Source: Flavisolibacter tropicus (GTDB lineage Bacteria; Bacteroidota; Bacteroidia; Chitinophagales; Chitinophagaceae). Taken from it: a stretch of DNA of 64,000 nucleotides. The DNA is taken from positions 2,972,001 through 3,036,000 of the forward strand of contig NZ_CP011390.1 in NCBI RefSeq assembly GCF_001644645.1, read 5' to 3'. The notes below the pieces were generated by a model. It searched no databases, was not told the DNA's origin, and worked only from the letters and a program-made list of their open reading frames with translations. Every line of letters starts with the position of its first letter. The stretch's first letter is position 1. The position numbers and the translations under genes were made by a program. Positions 24,794 through 34,083 of the stretch are shown piece by piece.

Positions 24794-25924
24794 ATGAAAA
24801 ATAACCAACACCCTTTTTTACTCTTTCTGGCAGCATGTTTCACTTTCTGCTTTGCATCGGCACAGCAATCACCCAAAAACAACAAACAAGTTAATAGCAC
24901 ACCATCCACTCAGGATGTACCTGACCTTACCAAGTTTCGCATATATGCAAATACCGTAGTTATTAAATCGGGACAATCTGCGAATCTAACAGCCGAATGG
25001 CTTAACGACATGCTGGCACCTTTAGAAAGCTCATCCTCAGAAAACGTGAGCGAGCTGTTGGCTCCACTGGTTAAAATTTCACCTGAGGATGTGAGTGACC
25101 TATTAGCGCCTTTGGTAAAAGAAAACGCGGAGAGTGAGAATTGGATAACACTACCAAAGGACAACTACAAAACGATCAAATGGGAAATAGGTTCAGGGGC
25201 AGGCAAGATCACAACCAACCCTTCAGACCCGGTAAAAGCAGTATTTACTGCGCCTTCAAATGCTACTAACGGCACCACCTATGTCACAGCCACTATAACA
25301 GGCCTTGCAGATATAGCAGGGGCTAATTCAACATCCGCAACTGTGAAATTAACAATCCCCATTATGATCATTAAAGAAGACCAGTATGTCATCTACAGCT
25401 TTGATGGTAAAACCAATATGGTGTATGGCGATGGCGAGACAGGCTCTATATATCATAAACCCGGCGATGCATTTTCTTTTAAGGTATCGATGAACAGTAA
25501 CCGGGAATTACTTGTATTTACTGATCAATATACTGAGGGTTTCTTTCCTTATGGCAATGATGAAAAAAACGATAAGGTGGCTGGTATAATAGTACATGCT
25601 GGATTGGCCAAAGAGAACAAGAAATATGGCTCTTCATATTCGGCGTCTACACCCAACTGTTCCCTCTGTATGGAAAAGTATTCTGCGGGTGGTGTGAAAA
25701 TCACAAAAATTGAAGAGGTAGGCGAAGAAGTAAAATTGACAAAGGCAGAAGAAGCCGCCTTAAAGAATGGCACCGCATCAGAAGCCTTATATAATAAAAT
25801 GGCCAAACAGGTGAGTAATGTAAAGCGCACTTACGTAGAGGGCTATTTTAAAGGAGTAGTTTATTTACAAGACGGCAGTGAACCTAAAACAATAGCAGGC
25901 AGGTTTAGAGTGATGGCTTGGTAG
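24794..25924 (+). CDS. Secreted protein of unknown function with LLAPL repeats
   Basis: The frame is open from 24671, but I place the start at 24794 because MKNNQHPFLLFLAACF...ASAQ is a clear signal peptide and a -7 promoter box lies inside the longer reading. The 376-aa product has a short tandem repeat (MLAPLESSS, LLAPLVKIS, LLAPLVKEN; residues ~75-110), an Ig-like stretch (KWEIGSGAGKITTNPSDPVK...TVKLTIP), and a C-terminal domain with a CSLC pair. I do not recognise the family. Exported, probably periplasmic. Confidence 0.72.
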   Translation: MKNNQHPFLLFLAACFTFCFASAQQSPKNNKQVNSTPSTQDVPDLTKFRIYANTVVIKSGQSANLTAEWLNDMLAPLESSSSENVSELLAPLVKISPEDVSDLLAPLVKENAESENWITLPKDNYKTIKWEIGSGAGKITTNPSDPVKAVFTAPSNATNGTTYVTATITGLADIAGANSTSATVKLTIPIMIIKEDQYVIYSFDGKTNMVYGDGETGSIYHKPGDAFSFKVSMNSNRELLVFTDQYTEGFFPYGNDEKNDKVAGIIVHAGLAKENKKYGSSYSASTPNCSLCMEKYSAGGVKITKIEEVGEEVKLTKAEEAALKNGTASEALYNKMAKQVSNVKRTYVEGYFKGVVYLQDGSEPKTIAGRFRVMAW

Positions 25925-26065
25925 GAAGCCTGGCTATTTCAATAAACATACAGCAGCCTTACGTAACAAGCTTATCCCTTTGATCACGACTTGACATCGC
26001 TTTGCCTACAACGTTGCATTTCCCAGGAAAGCAACAAAACGTCAAACCAAAACCAATGGATTATT

Positions 26066-28135
26066 ATGAGAACACTATTTCTCTTACCATTACTATTTCT
26101 CTTAAGTAATGTGCTAGCCCAAAAACAGTTGTCTGAAAAGGACCTAAAACAATTGAGTGCGCAAGCCGAAAAAATGATGAAGGATCCCCGCTATAAAAAG
26201 GCCATGGCTGAAGCGGGCAATAATGACGTTAATAACGAAGCGCTGGAACGCTTCCCCTCTCCTAGCCCTGCACGGATGGCTACGGTGCCCAGTCAGCCTA
26301 TGAGCAAAGGTGTAATGAGTTCTTACCTAAGCAACCTGTATACGGCCTATAAAACCAAAGTGCCGGTAGCCGCAGTGCAAGCCGCACAGCAGGCAGGCAT
26401 CAAACTGGGTAACGATCCAGAAAAACTAGGTGTAGCTGCCGTTACCAACTGGTATAATGGTGCTCCGAAAGAAGCCATACTGATGTCGATTGCTGCCAGT
26501 ATGAAGAACCCTGACAACAAAATGCTTCTAAACAACCTGGGAGCCTTGCTGAATATGGGCGGTGCACCGTACCATGCCTTGCCCATCTTAAAAACCTTGG
26601 TTAGCGAGTTCCCCAACAACCCAATGTTTTTAAACAATCTTGGACAAGCCTATACGGGTGCTGGTGAGCTAGATACCGCCATGTATTATTTCAAACGCTG
26701 CATTCAGGAATCGCCACACCACCCGGAGGCCAATAATACAGCCGGACAAATTGAAGCCTCTCGTGGCAATACAGCCGCAGCCGCCCAACATTTTGAAAAC
26801 TCCTTGAAAGGAGGTTTTAATGATGGTGCGCAACGGGGCATGAATAATCTTGGCAATGAACAAAGTTTCCGGTTGTCTAAATTCATTAAGCCACCGGTAG
26901 ACCAACCGTATTTCAATGAGTTCAAATACAAGCTGCCGCGGCAATGCCAGAATGCTAACGATGCACCTCTTGTACGTCAAGAGCATGAAGATTACAGAAA
27001 CTTTATAGAAGGAGTACAAATAGCTTATTCCGAACTATCACGACAGGAAAGCGAGAAAGGCGAAGCGAAATTGAAAAAACTTACCCAGGCGGCCATGAAA
27101 AATCCCATGGTGATGCTGACCCTTAGAAACCCAATCCAGTTATCGGCTGGCAAAATTCTGATGAATTGGGGCATCGGCTTTCAGGAGGAAATGAGAGAGC
27201 ATAACCAACGGATCGAGAACCTGGATCAAAAGATCAAAGGTATCCAGGCCACCTATGAGGCTAAGCGCGAGGCGATCGTGAAGGATTATGCAGAACGAAA
27301 GAGGCAGTATGACTGTGGCGAAGGTAATGGTGCTGGCTGTGCTGCCATAGAACGATTGAGTAAAGAAGAGTGCCAGGCAATAGCAGCCTTAAGTAACACT
27401 ACGCAGGGTGCCATTGCTACGGCTGTAGCCGATAAACAGCAAAAGCAACTGTATATGGCTCGCCGCATCTTCAACATCACCTCTTATTACGGCTACCTGG
27501 CTTCTCCCAATAAAGAAATGGCCAATGCAGCGTTTTATAAAGCCTGCGCCCATTATTTAACCGAACTGGAAAAGATTGCCGGAACCCCCATCATAGTAGC
27601 GAGCAAATGCGAAGAGGATAAAACCATTACGCAGGCTAAGTCTGAATCAGATAATGCCAAGGCGATGGATTGTCCTATTGATCTCTCTATACCCTTTGCA
27701 GTAGGCAAGATCGAGTTGAACTGTGAGAAGTTTAGCTTTTCGGCTGGCGAAGGCGTAACCTTTAAGTACGAGAAAGATTTTGGCTCCAAACAGTCTACCA
27801 TTTCTATTGGCGCCGGGCTGCAGCTTGAGGCAGGAAAAGCATTTGGCATTTTCTCTGGCGAAGTAGGAGCCAGCGCAGAACAATCCTTTTATATTGTATT
27901 TGATAGTGACAACAACATTAGCGATGCAGGGTTGGCTTTGCAGGTAGAACTATCAGCGGGTGCAGAAGCCAGCGTAGAAACACCAAGCGCTATTGCCAAC
28001 GAGTACCTGAAAAAAGAGATCCTGGACCAGAAGATAGAATTAGGATACACCCTTGGTGTGAACGCTGGATGGACATTTAATGATGGCGCTATAAGCTCTA
28101 TTGCCAAGTCTATTGGAGGTGTGTTTAAGAAGTGA
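26066..28135 (+). CDS. Secreted tetratricopeptide-repeat protein
   Basis: I place the start at 26066 (MRTLFLLPLLFLLSNVLAQ, a signal peptide), 25 codons into the longest frame. TPR-like helical repeats lie at residues ~150-260 (NNLGALLNMGGAPYHALPIL; NNLGQAYTGAGELDTAMYYF). A coiled-coil follows (~375-420, IENLDQKIKGIQATYEAKRE), then a Cys-containing region. The last ~150 residues look like antiparallel beta strands with repeated amphipathic character (GVTFKYEKDFGSKQSTISIG). Probably periplasmic or outer-membrane-associated; the partner is unknown. It lies 141 bp after the LLAPL protein gene. Confidence 0.8.
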   Translation: MRTLFLLPLLFLLSNVLAQKQLSEKDLKQLSAQAEKMMKDPRYKKAMAEAGNNDVNNEALERFPSPSPARMATVPSQPMSKGVMSSYLSNLYTAYKTKVPVAAVQAAQQAGIKLGNDPEKLGVAAVTNWYNGAPKEAILMSIAASMKNPDNKMLLNNLGALLNMGGAPYHALPILKTLVSEFPNNPMFLNNLGQAYTGAGELDTAMYYFKRCIQESPHHPEANNTAGQIEASRGNTAAAAQHFENSLKGGFNDGAQRGMNNLGNEQSFRLSKFIKPPVDQPYFNEFKYKLPRQCQNANDAPLVRQEHEDYRNFIEGVQIAYSELSRQESEKGEAKLKKLTQAAMKNPMVMLTLRNPIQLSAGKILMNWGIGFQEEMREHNQRIENLDQKIKGIQATYEAKREAIVKDYAERKRQYDCGEGNGAGCAAIERLSKEECQAIAALSNTTQGAIATAVADKQQKQLYMARRIFNITSYYGYLASPNKEMANAAFYKACAHYLTELEKIAGTPIIVASKCEEDKTITQAKSESDNAKAMDCPIDLSIPFAVGKIELNCEKFSFSAGEGVTFKYEKDFGSKQSTISIGAGLQLEAGKAFGIFSGEVGASAEQSFYIVFDSDNNISDAGLALQVELSAGAEASVETPSAIANEYLKKEILDQKIELGYTLGVNAGWTFNDGAISSIAKSIGGVFKK

Positions 28136-28150
28136 GGGGCAGCGTGGCTC

Positions 28151-28178
28151 GTGAATGTTGAATGGTCAATGGTGAGTA
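28151..28178 (+). repeat. Short heptad array
   Basis: GTGAATG, TTGAATG, GTCAATG, GTGAGTA, starting 15 bp after the stop codon. Same words and same strand as 18289-18316, although the rest of the element (28224-28327) is inverted relative to the copy at 18318-18423. Confidence 0.75.
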
Positions 28179-28223
28179 GTCTACACACAAATCCAGAGGT
28201 ACAAACACTCTTATAAACTAAAG

Positions 28224-28244
28224 GCACTCCGCTTAAAGGAGTGC
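28224..28244. terminator. Core hairpin after the TPR gene
   Basis: GCACTCC (28224-28230) and GGAGTGC (28238-28244), 7-nt loop GCTTAAA, flanked by AAAG and TTTAC. Same core as at 6408, 16016 and 18395. Confidence 0.78.
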
Positions 28245-28327
28245 TTTACTTTTATAAAGAAAGATTGCTCTTGGCTTGAAGCGTGCAGCTTGTAGCTTGC
28301 AGCCTTTCACGTCTCACGTTTCACAAC
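28245..28327 (-). repeat. Heptad array, inverted copy of 18318-18394
   Basis: Units on the + strand include CTTGGCT, TGAAGCG, TGCAGCT, TGTAGCT, TGCAGCC, TTTCACG, TCTCACG, TTTCACA. Read on the - strand this is CGTGAAA-type words leading into AGCAATCTTTCTTTATAAAAG and the core hairpin, almost identical to 18318-18405. Confidence 0.9.
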
Positions 28328-28381
28328 TATATACAAGTTAAGCGGGCTAACCAATATCTTTATCTAACCAAAAACAATAAA

Positions 28382-29776
28382 ATGAAAAATACACTCGCTA
28401 TACTCATTCTATTTTTAGTACCCGTGTTGGCTTTCAGCCAGGATATTACCGGTCAGTGGAATGGTGCATTGTCCGTTCAGGGGATGCAGCTACGATTAGT
28501 TTTTCATATTACTAAAACCGAGAGCGGATATAGTGCCACCATGGATAGCCCGGACCAAGGTGCGAAAGGCATACCGGTAACAACCACCACATTTGAAAAT
28601 GCCAAACTAAAACTAGAGGTAGCAGCTGCCCGCATTGAGTACAGTGCAGACTTGAAAGACAACGCTTTTGTTGGGACATTTAAACAAGGGGGAGTTGAGT
28701 TCCCACTTAATTTATCAAGAGACGCAATTGAAAAGGCAACACCCAAAAGACCGCAAGAGCCTACAAAGCCTTATCCCTATTATACTGAAGATGTCAATTT
28801 TTCTAACAATAACGCCAACGTTACATTAGCAGGAACATTGACCTTACCTAATAAAGAAGGGAGCTTCCCAGCAGTGATATTGATCACAGGCAGTGGTCCG
28901 CAAAGCAGAGATGAAGAATTGCTAGGACACAAACCCTTCCTGATCCTTGCTGACTATTTAACCCGGAATGGCATAGCTGTATTGCGGTATGACGACAGAG
29001 GTGTTGGACAATCAACTGGTGATTTTAAAACGGCAACATCGGCCGATTTTGCTACTGATGTAGAGAGTGCGATTGCCTACCTGAAAACCAGGAAAGAAAT
29101 CAATCAAAAAAAGATTGGTCTGATTGGGCATAGTGAAGGGGGTATTATAGCACCCATGGTGGCCTCAAAAAGCAATGACCTTGATTTCATTGTTTTGCTG
29201 GCAGGAACAGGCATTCGGGGAGATCAATTATTGTTGATGCAGCAGGAAGCTATTTCAAAAGCATCCGGTATACCCAACGCTAACATACAAAAGAATAAAG
29301 CAACCAATGTGGGTGCCTTTCAAATTATACTACAATCGAAAGATACACAGACATTAAAGGCAGACCTTACCAAATACTTAGAGGGAACACTACAAAAAGA
29401 CCCAACCATAAAGCCGGCCAGCTTAACGGAGGCCGCCTTTATTGATCTGCAATTAAATCAGCTGGTAAGTCCCTGGATGACATACTTTATTAAGTATGAC
29501 CCAGCTCCTGCATTAGAAAAAGTAAAATGTGCTGTACTAGCGGTCAATGGCAGTAAAGACTTACAGGTGCCAGCTAAAGAAAACCTGGCTGCTATTGGTC
29601 AAGCTTTGAAGAAAGGCGGGAACAAAAAAGTAACCCTCCTTGAACTTCCCAACCTGAATCATTTATTCCAGGAGAGTACTACAGGTTTACCAGCTGAATA
29701 TGCTACAATTGAACAAACCATTTCACCTACAGCTTTGGAGAAAATAACGGAGTGGATTAAAAAGCAAGTACAATAA
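28382..29776 (+). CDS. Secreted alpha/beta hydrolase
   Basis: I place the start at 28382 (MKNTLAILILFLVPVLAFSQ, signal peptide), not at the far end of the open frame, which runs back into repeat DNA. Residues ~20-125 form a beta-rich lipocalin-like N-terminal domain (DITGQWNGALSVQG). The hydrolase domain follows with VILITGSGPQSRDEE, the nucleophile elbow GHSEGG, an Asp in NGSKDLQVP and His in LNHLFQ. This completes a Ser-Asp-His triad. The substrate is unknown; related proteins are annotated as esterases or peptidases. Confidence 0.87.
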   Translation: MKNTLAILILFLVPVLAFSQDITGQWNGALSVQGMQLRLVFHITKTESGYSATMDSPDQGAKGIPVTTTTFENAKLKLEVAAARIEYSADLKDNAFVGTFKQGGVEFPLNLSRDAIEKATPKRPQEPTKPYPYYTEDVNFSNNNANVTLAGTLTLPNKEGSFPAVILITGSGPQSRDEELLGHKPFLILADYLTRNGIAVLRYDDRGVGQSTGDFKTATSADFATDVESAIAYLKTRKEINQKKIGLIGHSEGGIIAPMVASKSNDLDFIVLLAGTGIRGDQLLLMQQEAISKASGIPNANIQKNKATNVGAFQIILQSKDTQTLKADLTKYLEGTLQKDPTIKPASLTEAAFIDLQLNQLVSPWMTYFIKYDPAPALEKVKCAVLAVNGSKDLQVPAKENLAAIGQALKKGGNKKVTLLELPNLNHLFQESTTGLPAEYATIEQTISPTALEKITEWIKKQVQ

Positions 29777-29848
29777 TCAGCTTTTCATTAGGATAGGTCA
29801 ACATTATTAAATCCTAAAATTTAAACTATCGGAATCCGAATGAGAGGA

Positions 29849-29883
29849 TTAAACTCCAAAGTTCAAATCCCAAATACCAAAAA
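29849..29883 (+). repeat. Heptad array (CCAAATA type)
   Basis: TTAAACT, CCAAAGT, TCAAATC, CCAAATA, CCAAAAA. The same word family occurs at 56148 and 57788. Confidence 0.65.
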
Positions 29884-29950
29884 AGATAATACCCCTCTAT
29901 CTAATTGAAACGAGTATAAAACTAATTTAAGTTACGCAGCGTGTATAGCC

Positions 29951-30006
29951 GTTGACAGTTAACATAGAGCAGTAGAATGCTGCCAACTGTTAACTGTCAA
30001 CTAAAA
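29951..30006. repeat. Palindromic heptad array between convergent genes
   Basis: GTTGACA, GTTAACA, TAGAGCA, GTAGAAT, GCTGCCA, ACTGTTA, ACTGTCA, ACTAAAA. GTTGACAGTTAACA (29951-29964) is a perfect 14-bp inverted match to TGTTAACTGTCAAC further right. It ends 4 bp from the stop codon of the GAF gene and could work as a terminator for both convergent genes. Confidence 0.85.
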
Positions 30007-30009
30007 ACG

Positions 30010-32382
30010 CTACTTTCTTAATACCGTCTTTGCTGCCACCTTTGCGGCCTCAGCAATTGTCGGCGATTGATCGCCTTCCAGGTTGACATCTACCCGAATG
30101 GCTTTCAATCCGCTAATGCCTTGCAATTCTTCCAGCTCCAGGTGTTCAACATCACCAATCAGCAAATTTTCTGATTGCAGGTATTCAATATAGGCCAGGT
30201 ACTCGTTCAGCTCTTTTTGCTGCGAGTAAACAATCGCTATTTTTCCGGGTTGTGTCAGTCGTTCATCACTATCTAGCAGGTGAACTTTATCTATACGCTT
30301 CTTGACGATCTCGTAGCGAATATTATAAGCGCCATCAACATCAAACTTACGTTCCTTACGACGGAATGATATAGACAACGGAATGGAATGCGCCAGGATC
30401 AGCTGCGTCGTTTGTAACGGTAGTGGCAGTCTTTTTTCCAAAGCATGGGTTAGTCGCGCCGCCTTTACCAGCATCAAGAGTTGCCACAACTTCAAATTGC
30501 CTACATACATTTCATGAAAAGGCCGGTTGGGTGCCATACTCTGACCGATATAGATATTGAACTCTATACCATCTGTCATATAGCGCTCAAAATAGTGCGG
30601 GTAAAACTTTTGCGCCTGCGCCTGTTCCCGGTCTACAAATCGGTCTAATGCATTATTGATAATTGTGAGAGTATCTTCATACTTCTTGCGGTGGTGATAT
30701 ACAATATTCTTTTGCGGGTCAAGAGCACCTCTATAATTGTCGATAAGTTTGTGCAACTCTGGCTGGGTCAAATGTAAGTGTGTGAAAAGTTCTTCTACAT
30801 CTTTTTGCAAGAAGTCATAGATCATTAATTCATCATCACTAAGCAGCTGTTCGCTGCTAGCAGCAATGTATTTATTAACCTTATAGCGAATTTCTTTAAG
30901 TAATGGGAACTCCAAGATAGCTGCTGCTTTTTCCAGAACCTGGTGTACCAACTGCAGTTGTTCGAGAAGATCCAATTGAATGGAATTATTACGTTCTACC
31001 GAGCTATTGCGCACATCAATAACAGCATATAGGGGATATACATCTTCAAAGCTGATGGACGGAATTTTTGCCGAATCATTTTCCTGCATCATTTGTAGGT
31101 ATTGAAACGCAGCTTCTGTAAACAACCACTCTACCGCCGGCTGTATGGCTGTAAAATGCTCTTTAATGGTTTTATTGATCTGCGATTCCAAACTCTGAAT
31201 GTTCTTTTCTAATGCCAGTGAAAACAACTGCATAGCTGAATGAATCTTAACCAAGTGGTTATACTTCAGCCGTGCAGGTTGCTCGCTTGTAATGTCCAGC
31301 AATCCAATCAGCTCTCCCTCATTGCCTTTTAAGGGACAAAGGATCAGGCTTCGCGCCCCTTGTTCATTATAGTATTTAAGCAACTCATGCTGCTTACTAT
31401 TTTGTTCGGTCAGATCGGTATACAAAAGGGGTTGATCAGTAGTCTCAAAGATCTGCTTTGCCAGTTGAGTGATCGAATACTTTTCAGCCTGCGATCGATG
31501 GGTTTTAAATAGCAGACTGTTGCGATAGTATTGTTCAGAATAAATATAATGGTCATTAATCTTTATAAAAGGAGTGATGCCAACCGTTACGTCTTTCAAA
31601 CCCAGGAAGGTCTGGATATGTGTTTGCATCTGCTCATAAACGGCAACATCGGAAATAGCGTTTACATTTAACAAGGTATTTTTTATCTCTGCAATAACCT
31701 GCTCACTGGTAACATCTGTTACATCAATAACGACCAAGCCCTCAAAACGAAAGTTTTCTAAAGGAAAGGTCTTCCGCAATTCGTCCATATCCAGTGAGCG
31801 CTGAGCTGTGTAGTTAGTAGGCAGCTTAAACTTATCATTGTCCAGATTCACATCAACAAACTGCGCATTCAATCGCAGCTCCAGGTATTTTGTCAGACCG
31901 GTTTCCTTATCAGGAAAGGTATGCACAGAAGTGGCAATAGCCGCCACATCCCAGGAATAGAACTTGCGCATGATCAGGTTATAGGCAAGGTTCAACGAGG
32001 CTTTGGCTATGCTATAATTGGTGCGGTTGTCAGGTACCACAATTTCCCGTGAGTCGTTGGGCAGGAACTGCTCCTTGAACGAGGGTGACGTATAAACCGT
32101 TTCAGAACGAAAAGGAAAAGCAATGGCATACATACCCTCCATAGCACCCGTGCTAGGCGTAAAGATGGTAGATAGCAGGGTTTCAATCAGCTCATAATGT
32201 TCTTGCAATACTGTTTCGTCATCAATAGGCTCTAAGAGCACCGGATTGGCTTCTATATCATTTATGATGCCCTGATATAGTCTTTTAGCACCTAGCTTCC
32301 CTTCAGCAATCATTCTCTTGAGCACTGTAATCAAGGGCTTCAGAGAAAGTACGCTATTAAAATTATAGTTTGTGTTTACCAT
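30010..32382 (-). CDS. GAF-domain-containing protein
   Basis: Large cytoplasmic protein (790 aa from the chosen start MVNTNYNF at 32382; the open frame reaches 32436). A GAF-like sensor domain lies at residues ~335-405 (QPLLYTDLTEQNSKQHELLK; ARSLILCPLKGNEGELIGLL). The remainder is mostly helical with no kinase, HTH, GGDEF or HD motif, so it is not a classical two-component protein. The N-terminal part has an APFR-like beta region. No function is assigned beyond ligand or redox sensing as a possibility. Confidence 0.75.
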   Translation of the reverse strand: MVNTNYNFNSVLSLKPLITVLKRMIAEGKLGAKRLYQGIINDIEANPVLLEPIDDETVLQEHYELIETLLSTIFTPSTGAMEGMYAIAFPFRSETVYTSPSFKEQFLPNDSREIVVPDNRTNYSIAKASLNLAYNLIMRKFYSWDVAAIATSVHTFPDKETGLTKYLELRLNAQFVDVNLDNDKFKLPTNYTAQRSLDMDELRKTFPLENFRFEGLVVIDVTDVTSEQVIAEIKNTLLNVNAISDVAVYEQMQTHIQTFLGLKDVTVGITPFIKINDHYIYSEQYYRNSLLFKTHRSQAEKYSITQLAKQIFETTDQPLLYTDLTEQNSKQHELLKYYNEQGARSLILCPLKGNEGELIGLLDITSEQPARLKYNHLVKIHSAMQLFSLALEKNIQSLESQINKTIKEHFTAIQPAVEWLFTEAAFQYLQMMQENDSAKIPSISFEDVYPLYAVIDVRNSSVERNNSIQLDLLEQLQLVHQVLEKAAAILEFPLLKEIRYKVNKYIAASSEQLLSDDELMIYDFLQKDVEELFTHLHLTQPELHKLIDNYRGALDPQKNIVYHHRKKYEDTLTIINNALDRFVDREQAQAQKFYPHYFERYMTDGIEFNIYIGQSMAPNRPFHEMYVGNLKLWQLLMLVKAARLTHALEKRLPLPLQTTQLILAHSIPLSISFRRKERKFDVDGAYNIRYEIVKKRIDKVHLLDSDERLTQPGKIAIVYSQQKELNEYLAYIEYLQSENLLIGDVEHLELEELQGISGLKAIRVDVNLEGDQSPTIAEAAKVAAKTVLRK

Positions 32383-32517
32383 TTGTGATACGCTTGTATA
32401 TGTACGGAAAACAATGCAGACGCAACCGTCTTGCATGCTTACCTATGCAAAACAACCGCCACGCCAAAAACGGCAACTCAGCGTTAAATCAACATTATTT
32501 AGGGAAAAAAGGGCAAA

Positions 32518-33180
32518 TCAGGAGGCAGGAGTGATCTGCTTACGCATAACCTTTTGAAAATAAACACAAACGGGCTGTAATCCACATTGCTCACATTTGG
32601 GTTTACGGGCTATGCAGGTATAGCGCCCGTGCAAGATCAGCCAATGATGAAACTTAGGTACGACCTCTGCTGGAACATACTTCATTAACTGAAGCTCGGT
32701 TTGCAACGGTGTTTTGGCATTTACAGTTAAACCAATACGTGCCGATACCCGGTGCACATGCGTATCTACCGCCATATTGGGCTGATTATCAACCACAGAA
32801 GTGATAACATTGGCCGTTTTACGGCCTACACCTGGCAGCTGTACCAATTCCTCTACAGTCATTGGTATTTCACCATTGAATTTTTCAATAACCAGCTTAG
32901 CCATGCCCAACAGGTGACGGCTTTTATTGCCAGGAAAAGAAATGCTTTTTACCAGGGCAAACACATCATCATAATTGGCTGCAGCCAATGAAGGAATATC
33001 CGGGTATTTTTCAAAAAGAGCCGGCGTGTGCATATTCACGCGCTTGTCTGTACATTGAGCCGACAAAATTACCGCTACCAATAACTGATAGGTGTTAGTA
33101 AAATGCAGCTCCGTTTCCGGTGCCGGCATTACTTCCTGGAAATAATTGATACAGAATTGAAAGCGATCCTTACGGTTCAT
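32518..33180 (-). CDS. nth: Endonuclease III
   Basis: Base-excision-repair DNA glycosylase/AP lyase for oxidised pyrimidines. The start at 33180 (MNRKDRF) fits the family better than the upstream ATG at 33216. It shows VILSAQCTDKRVN, the HhH motif LPGVGRKTAN with the catalytic Lys, the catalytic Asp in AVDTHVHRVSARIG, and a 4Fe-4S cluster C-x6-C-x2-C-x5-C (CIARKPKCEQCGLQPVC). Length 220 aa is typical. A perfect TAnnTTTGC box lies just upstream. Confidence 0.95.
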   Translation of the reverse strand: MNRKDRFQFCINYFQEVMPAPETELHFTNTYQLLVAVILSAQCTDKRVNMHTPALFEKYPDIPSLAAANYDDVFALVKSISFPGNKSRHLLGMAKLVIEKFNGEIPMTVEELVQLPGVGRKTANVITSVVDNQPNMAVDTHVHRVSARIGLTVNAKTPLQTELQLMKYVPAEVVPKFHHWLILHGRYTCIARKPKCEQCGLQPVCVYFQKVMRKQITPAS

Positions 33181-33191
33181 AAAAGTTGCCG

Positions 33192-33199
33192 CAAAGGTA
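33192..33199 (-). promoter_or_regulatory. nth promoter (-7 box, with -33 in a heptad array)
   Basis: On the - strand TACCTTTG(C) matches the -7 consensus exactly, 12 bp upstream of the nth ATG. GTTG (complement of 33221-33224) lies 21 bp further upstream and could be the -33 element. That GTTG belongs to a heptad unit of the adjacent array. Confidence 0.6.
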
Positions 33200-33204
33200 G
33201 GGAA

Positions 33205-33246
33205 GTTAACAGGCAATAGTCAACAGTCCGCAGTTAACAGTTAACG
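33205..33246. repeat. Heptad array upstream of nth
   Basis: GTTAACA, GGCAATA, GTCAACA, GTCCGCA, GTTAACA, GTTAACG: six units. It overlaps the predicted nth promoter region. Confidence 0.8.
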
Positions 33247-33374
33247 ATTACTAGTAAAAAGCTTATTGGTATAACCGCGACGAGAATCAATGAAGTCATT
33301 GAGTAAAATGTGTAATATAACAACACATTCGTTACCCCTCTTTTCTTACCCCTATTCTATATGTACGTGTGTGT

Positions 33375-33605
33375 TTAACAGCCCATCTTTTGTGTACAAG
33401 TCGCATATTTTAAAACATTCAAAACGGCTTCTGTTCGGGGTTGTTCCATTAGTGAATTTAAACGCTGATGAGAAGCTTTCAGGACACCTAATTTTTCACG
33501 AAGCGTCCAATCATTTTCCAATGCTTCTTCCATGTCTAGCCGCGTGACACTGTCCACTTCATTGTAGAGATATTGCAGCAAATCCTCTGGCGTGTAATTA
33601 TTCAT
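33375..33605 (-). CDS. Small hypothetical protein
   Basis: Soluble 76-aa helical protein (YTPEDLLQYLYNE...LDMEEALENDWTLREKLGVL). The N-terminal helical layout is like that of anti-sigma-factor N-terminal domains, but the zinc ligands and the membrane helix are absent. It is followed by nth and preceded by an ftsB-like gene. I do not assign a function. Proteins of this pattern, as I recall, occur next to housekeeping genes in related genomes; that is recollection, not tested. Confidence 0.65.
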   Translation of the reverse strand: MNNYTPEDLLQYLYNEVDSVTRLDMEEALENDWTLREKLGVLKASHQRLNSLMEQPRTEAVLNVLKYATCTQKMGC

Positions 33606-33682
33606 AACTCCTCTTTATATACGGTGGCTTGTGATGTTGTTGCTACTTAAACGCACTATAAAGTAAGTTATTGTGTACCTAC

Positions 33683-34000
33683 TTATTTGTCTTTTGTATT
33701 GCTCTCAGCAGGTTCTATCAGAAACAAGTCTTCACCATCGCGCTTCATAAAGTACTTTTCGCGGGCAAATTTTTCAATAGTGGCGGGATTGTTTTTCAGC
33801 TCTTCAGAAAAGTGTCGCTCCTGCTCAATTTGCTCCGTAAAATAATCCTTGCTTTTGTCCAGCTCATGCAACTCGTGGCGACGCTCCAATTGTGCAAACA
33901 GATCGTTTTTGTCAAAAAAAAGTATCCAAACGACAAAGGCAACTGTTGCCACCAGGAACTTATTGCGCAAAAAAGCAGGAATGATACGAAGTATTTTCAT
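33683..34000 (-). CDS. Septum formation initiator family protein (FtsB/DivIC-like)
   Basis: Bitopic division protein of 105 aa. One membrane helix (residues ~14-29, FLVATVAFVVWILFF) is followed by a coiled coil (LERRHELHELDKSKDYFTEQ) and the family motif NPATIEKFAREKYFMKRDGED. FtsB/DivIC proteins join FtsL and FtsQ to activate septal wall synthesis. In many Bacteroidota this gene lies near eno; here a GNAT gene and heptad arrays lie between. Confidence 0.88.
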   Translation of the reverse strand: MKILRIIPAFLRNKFLVATVAFVVWILFFDKNDLFAQLERRHELHELDKSKDYFTEQIEQERHFSEELKNNPATIEKFAREKYFMKRDGEDLFLIEPAESNTKDK

Positions 34001-34083
34001 AGCCTTGGAGCAGAGAATTGAAGGCGAAGATACAAGGCTAAGAGGAAAAAAGAAAGCTAAGAGAAAAAGAGAAAGGAGAATAG

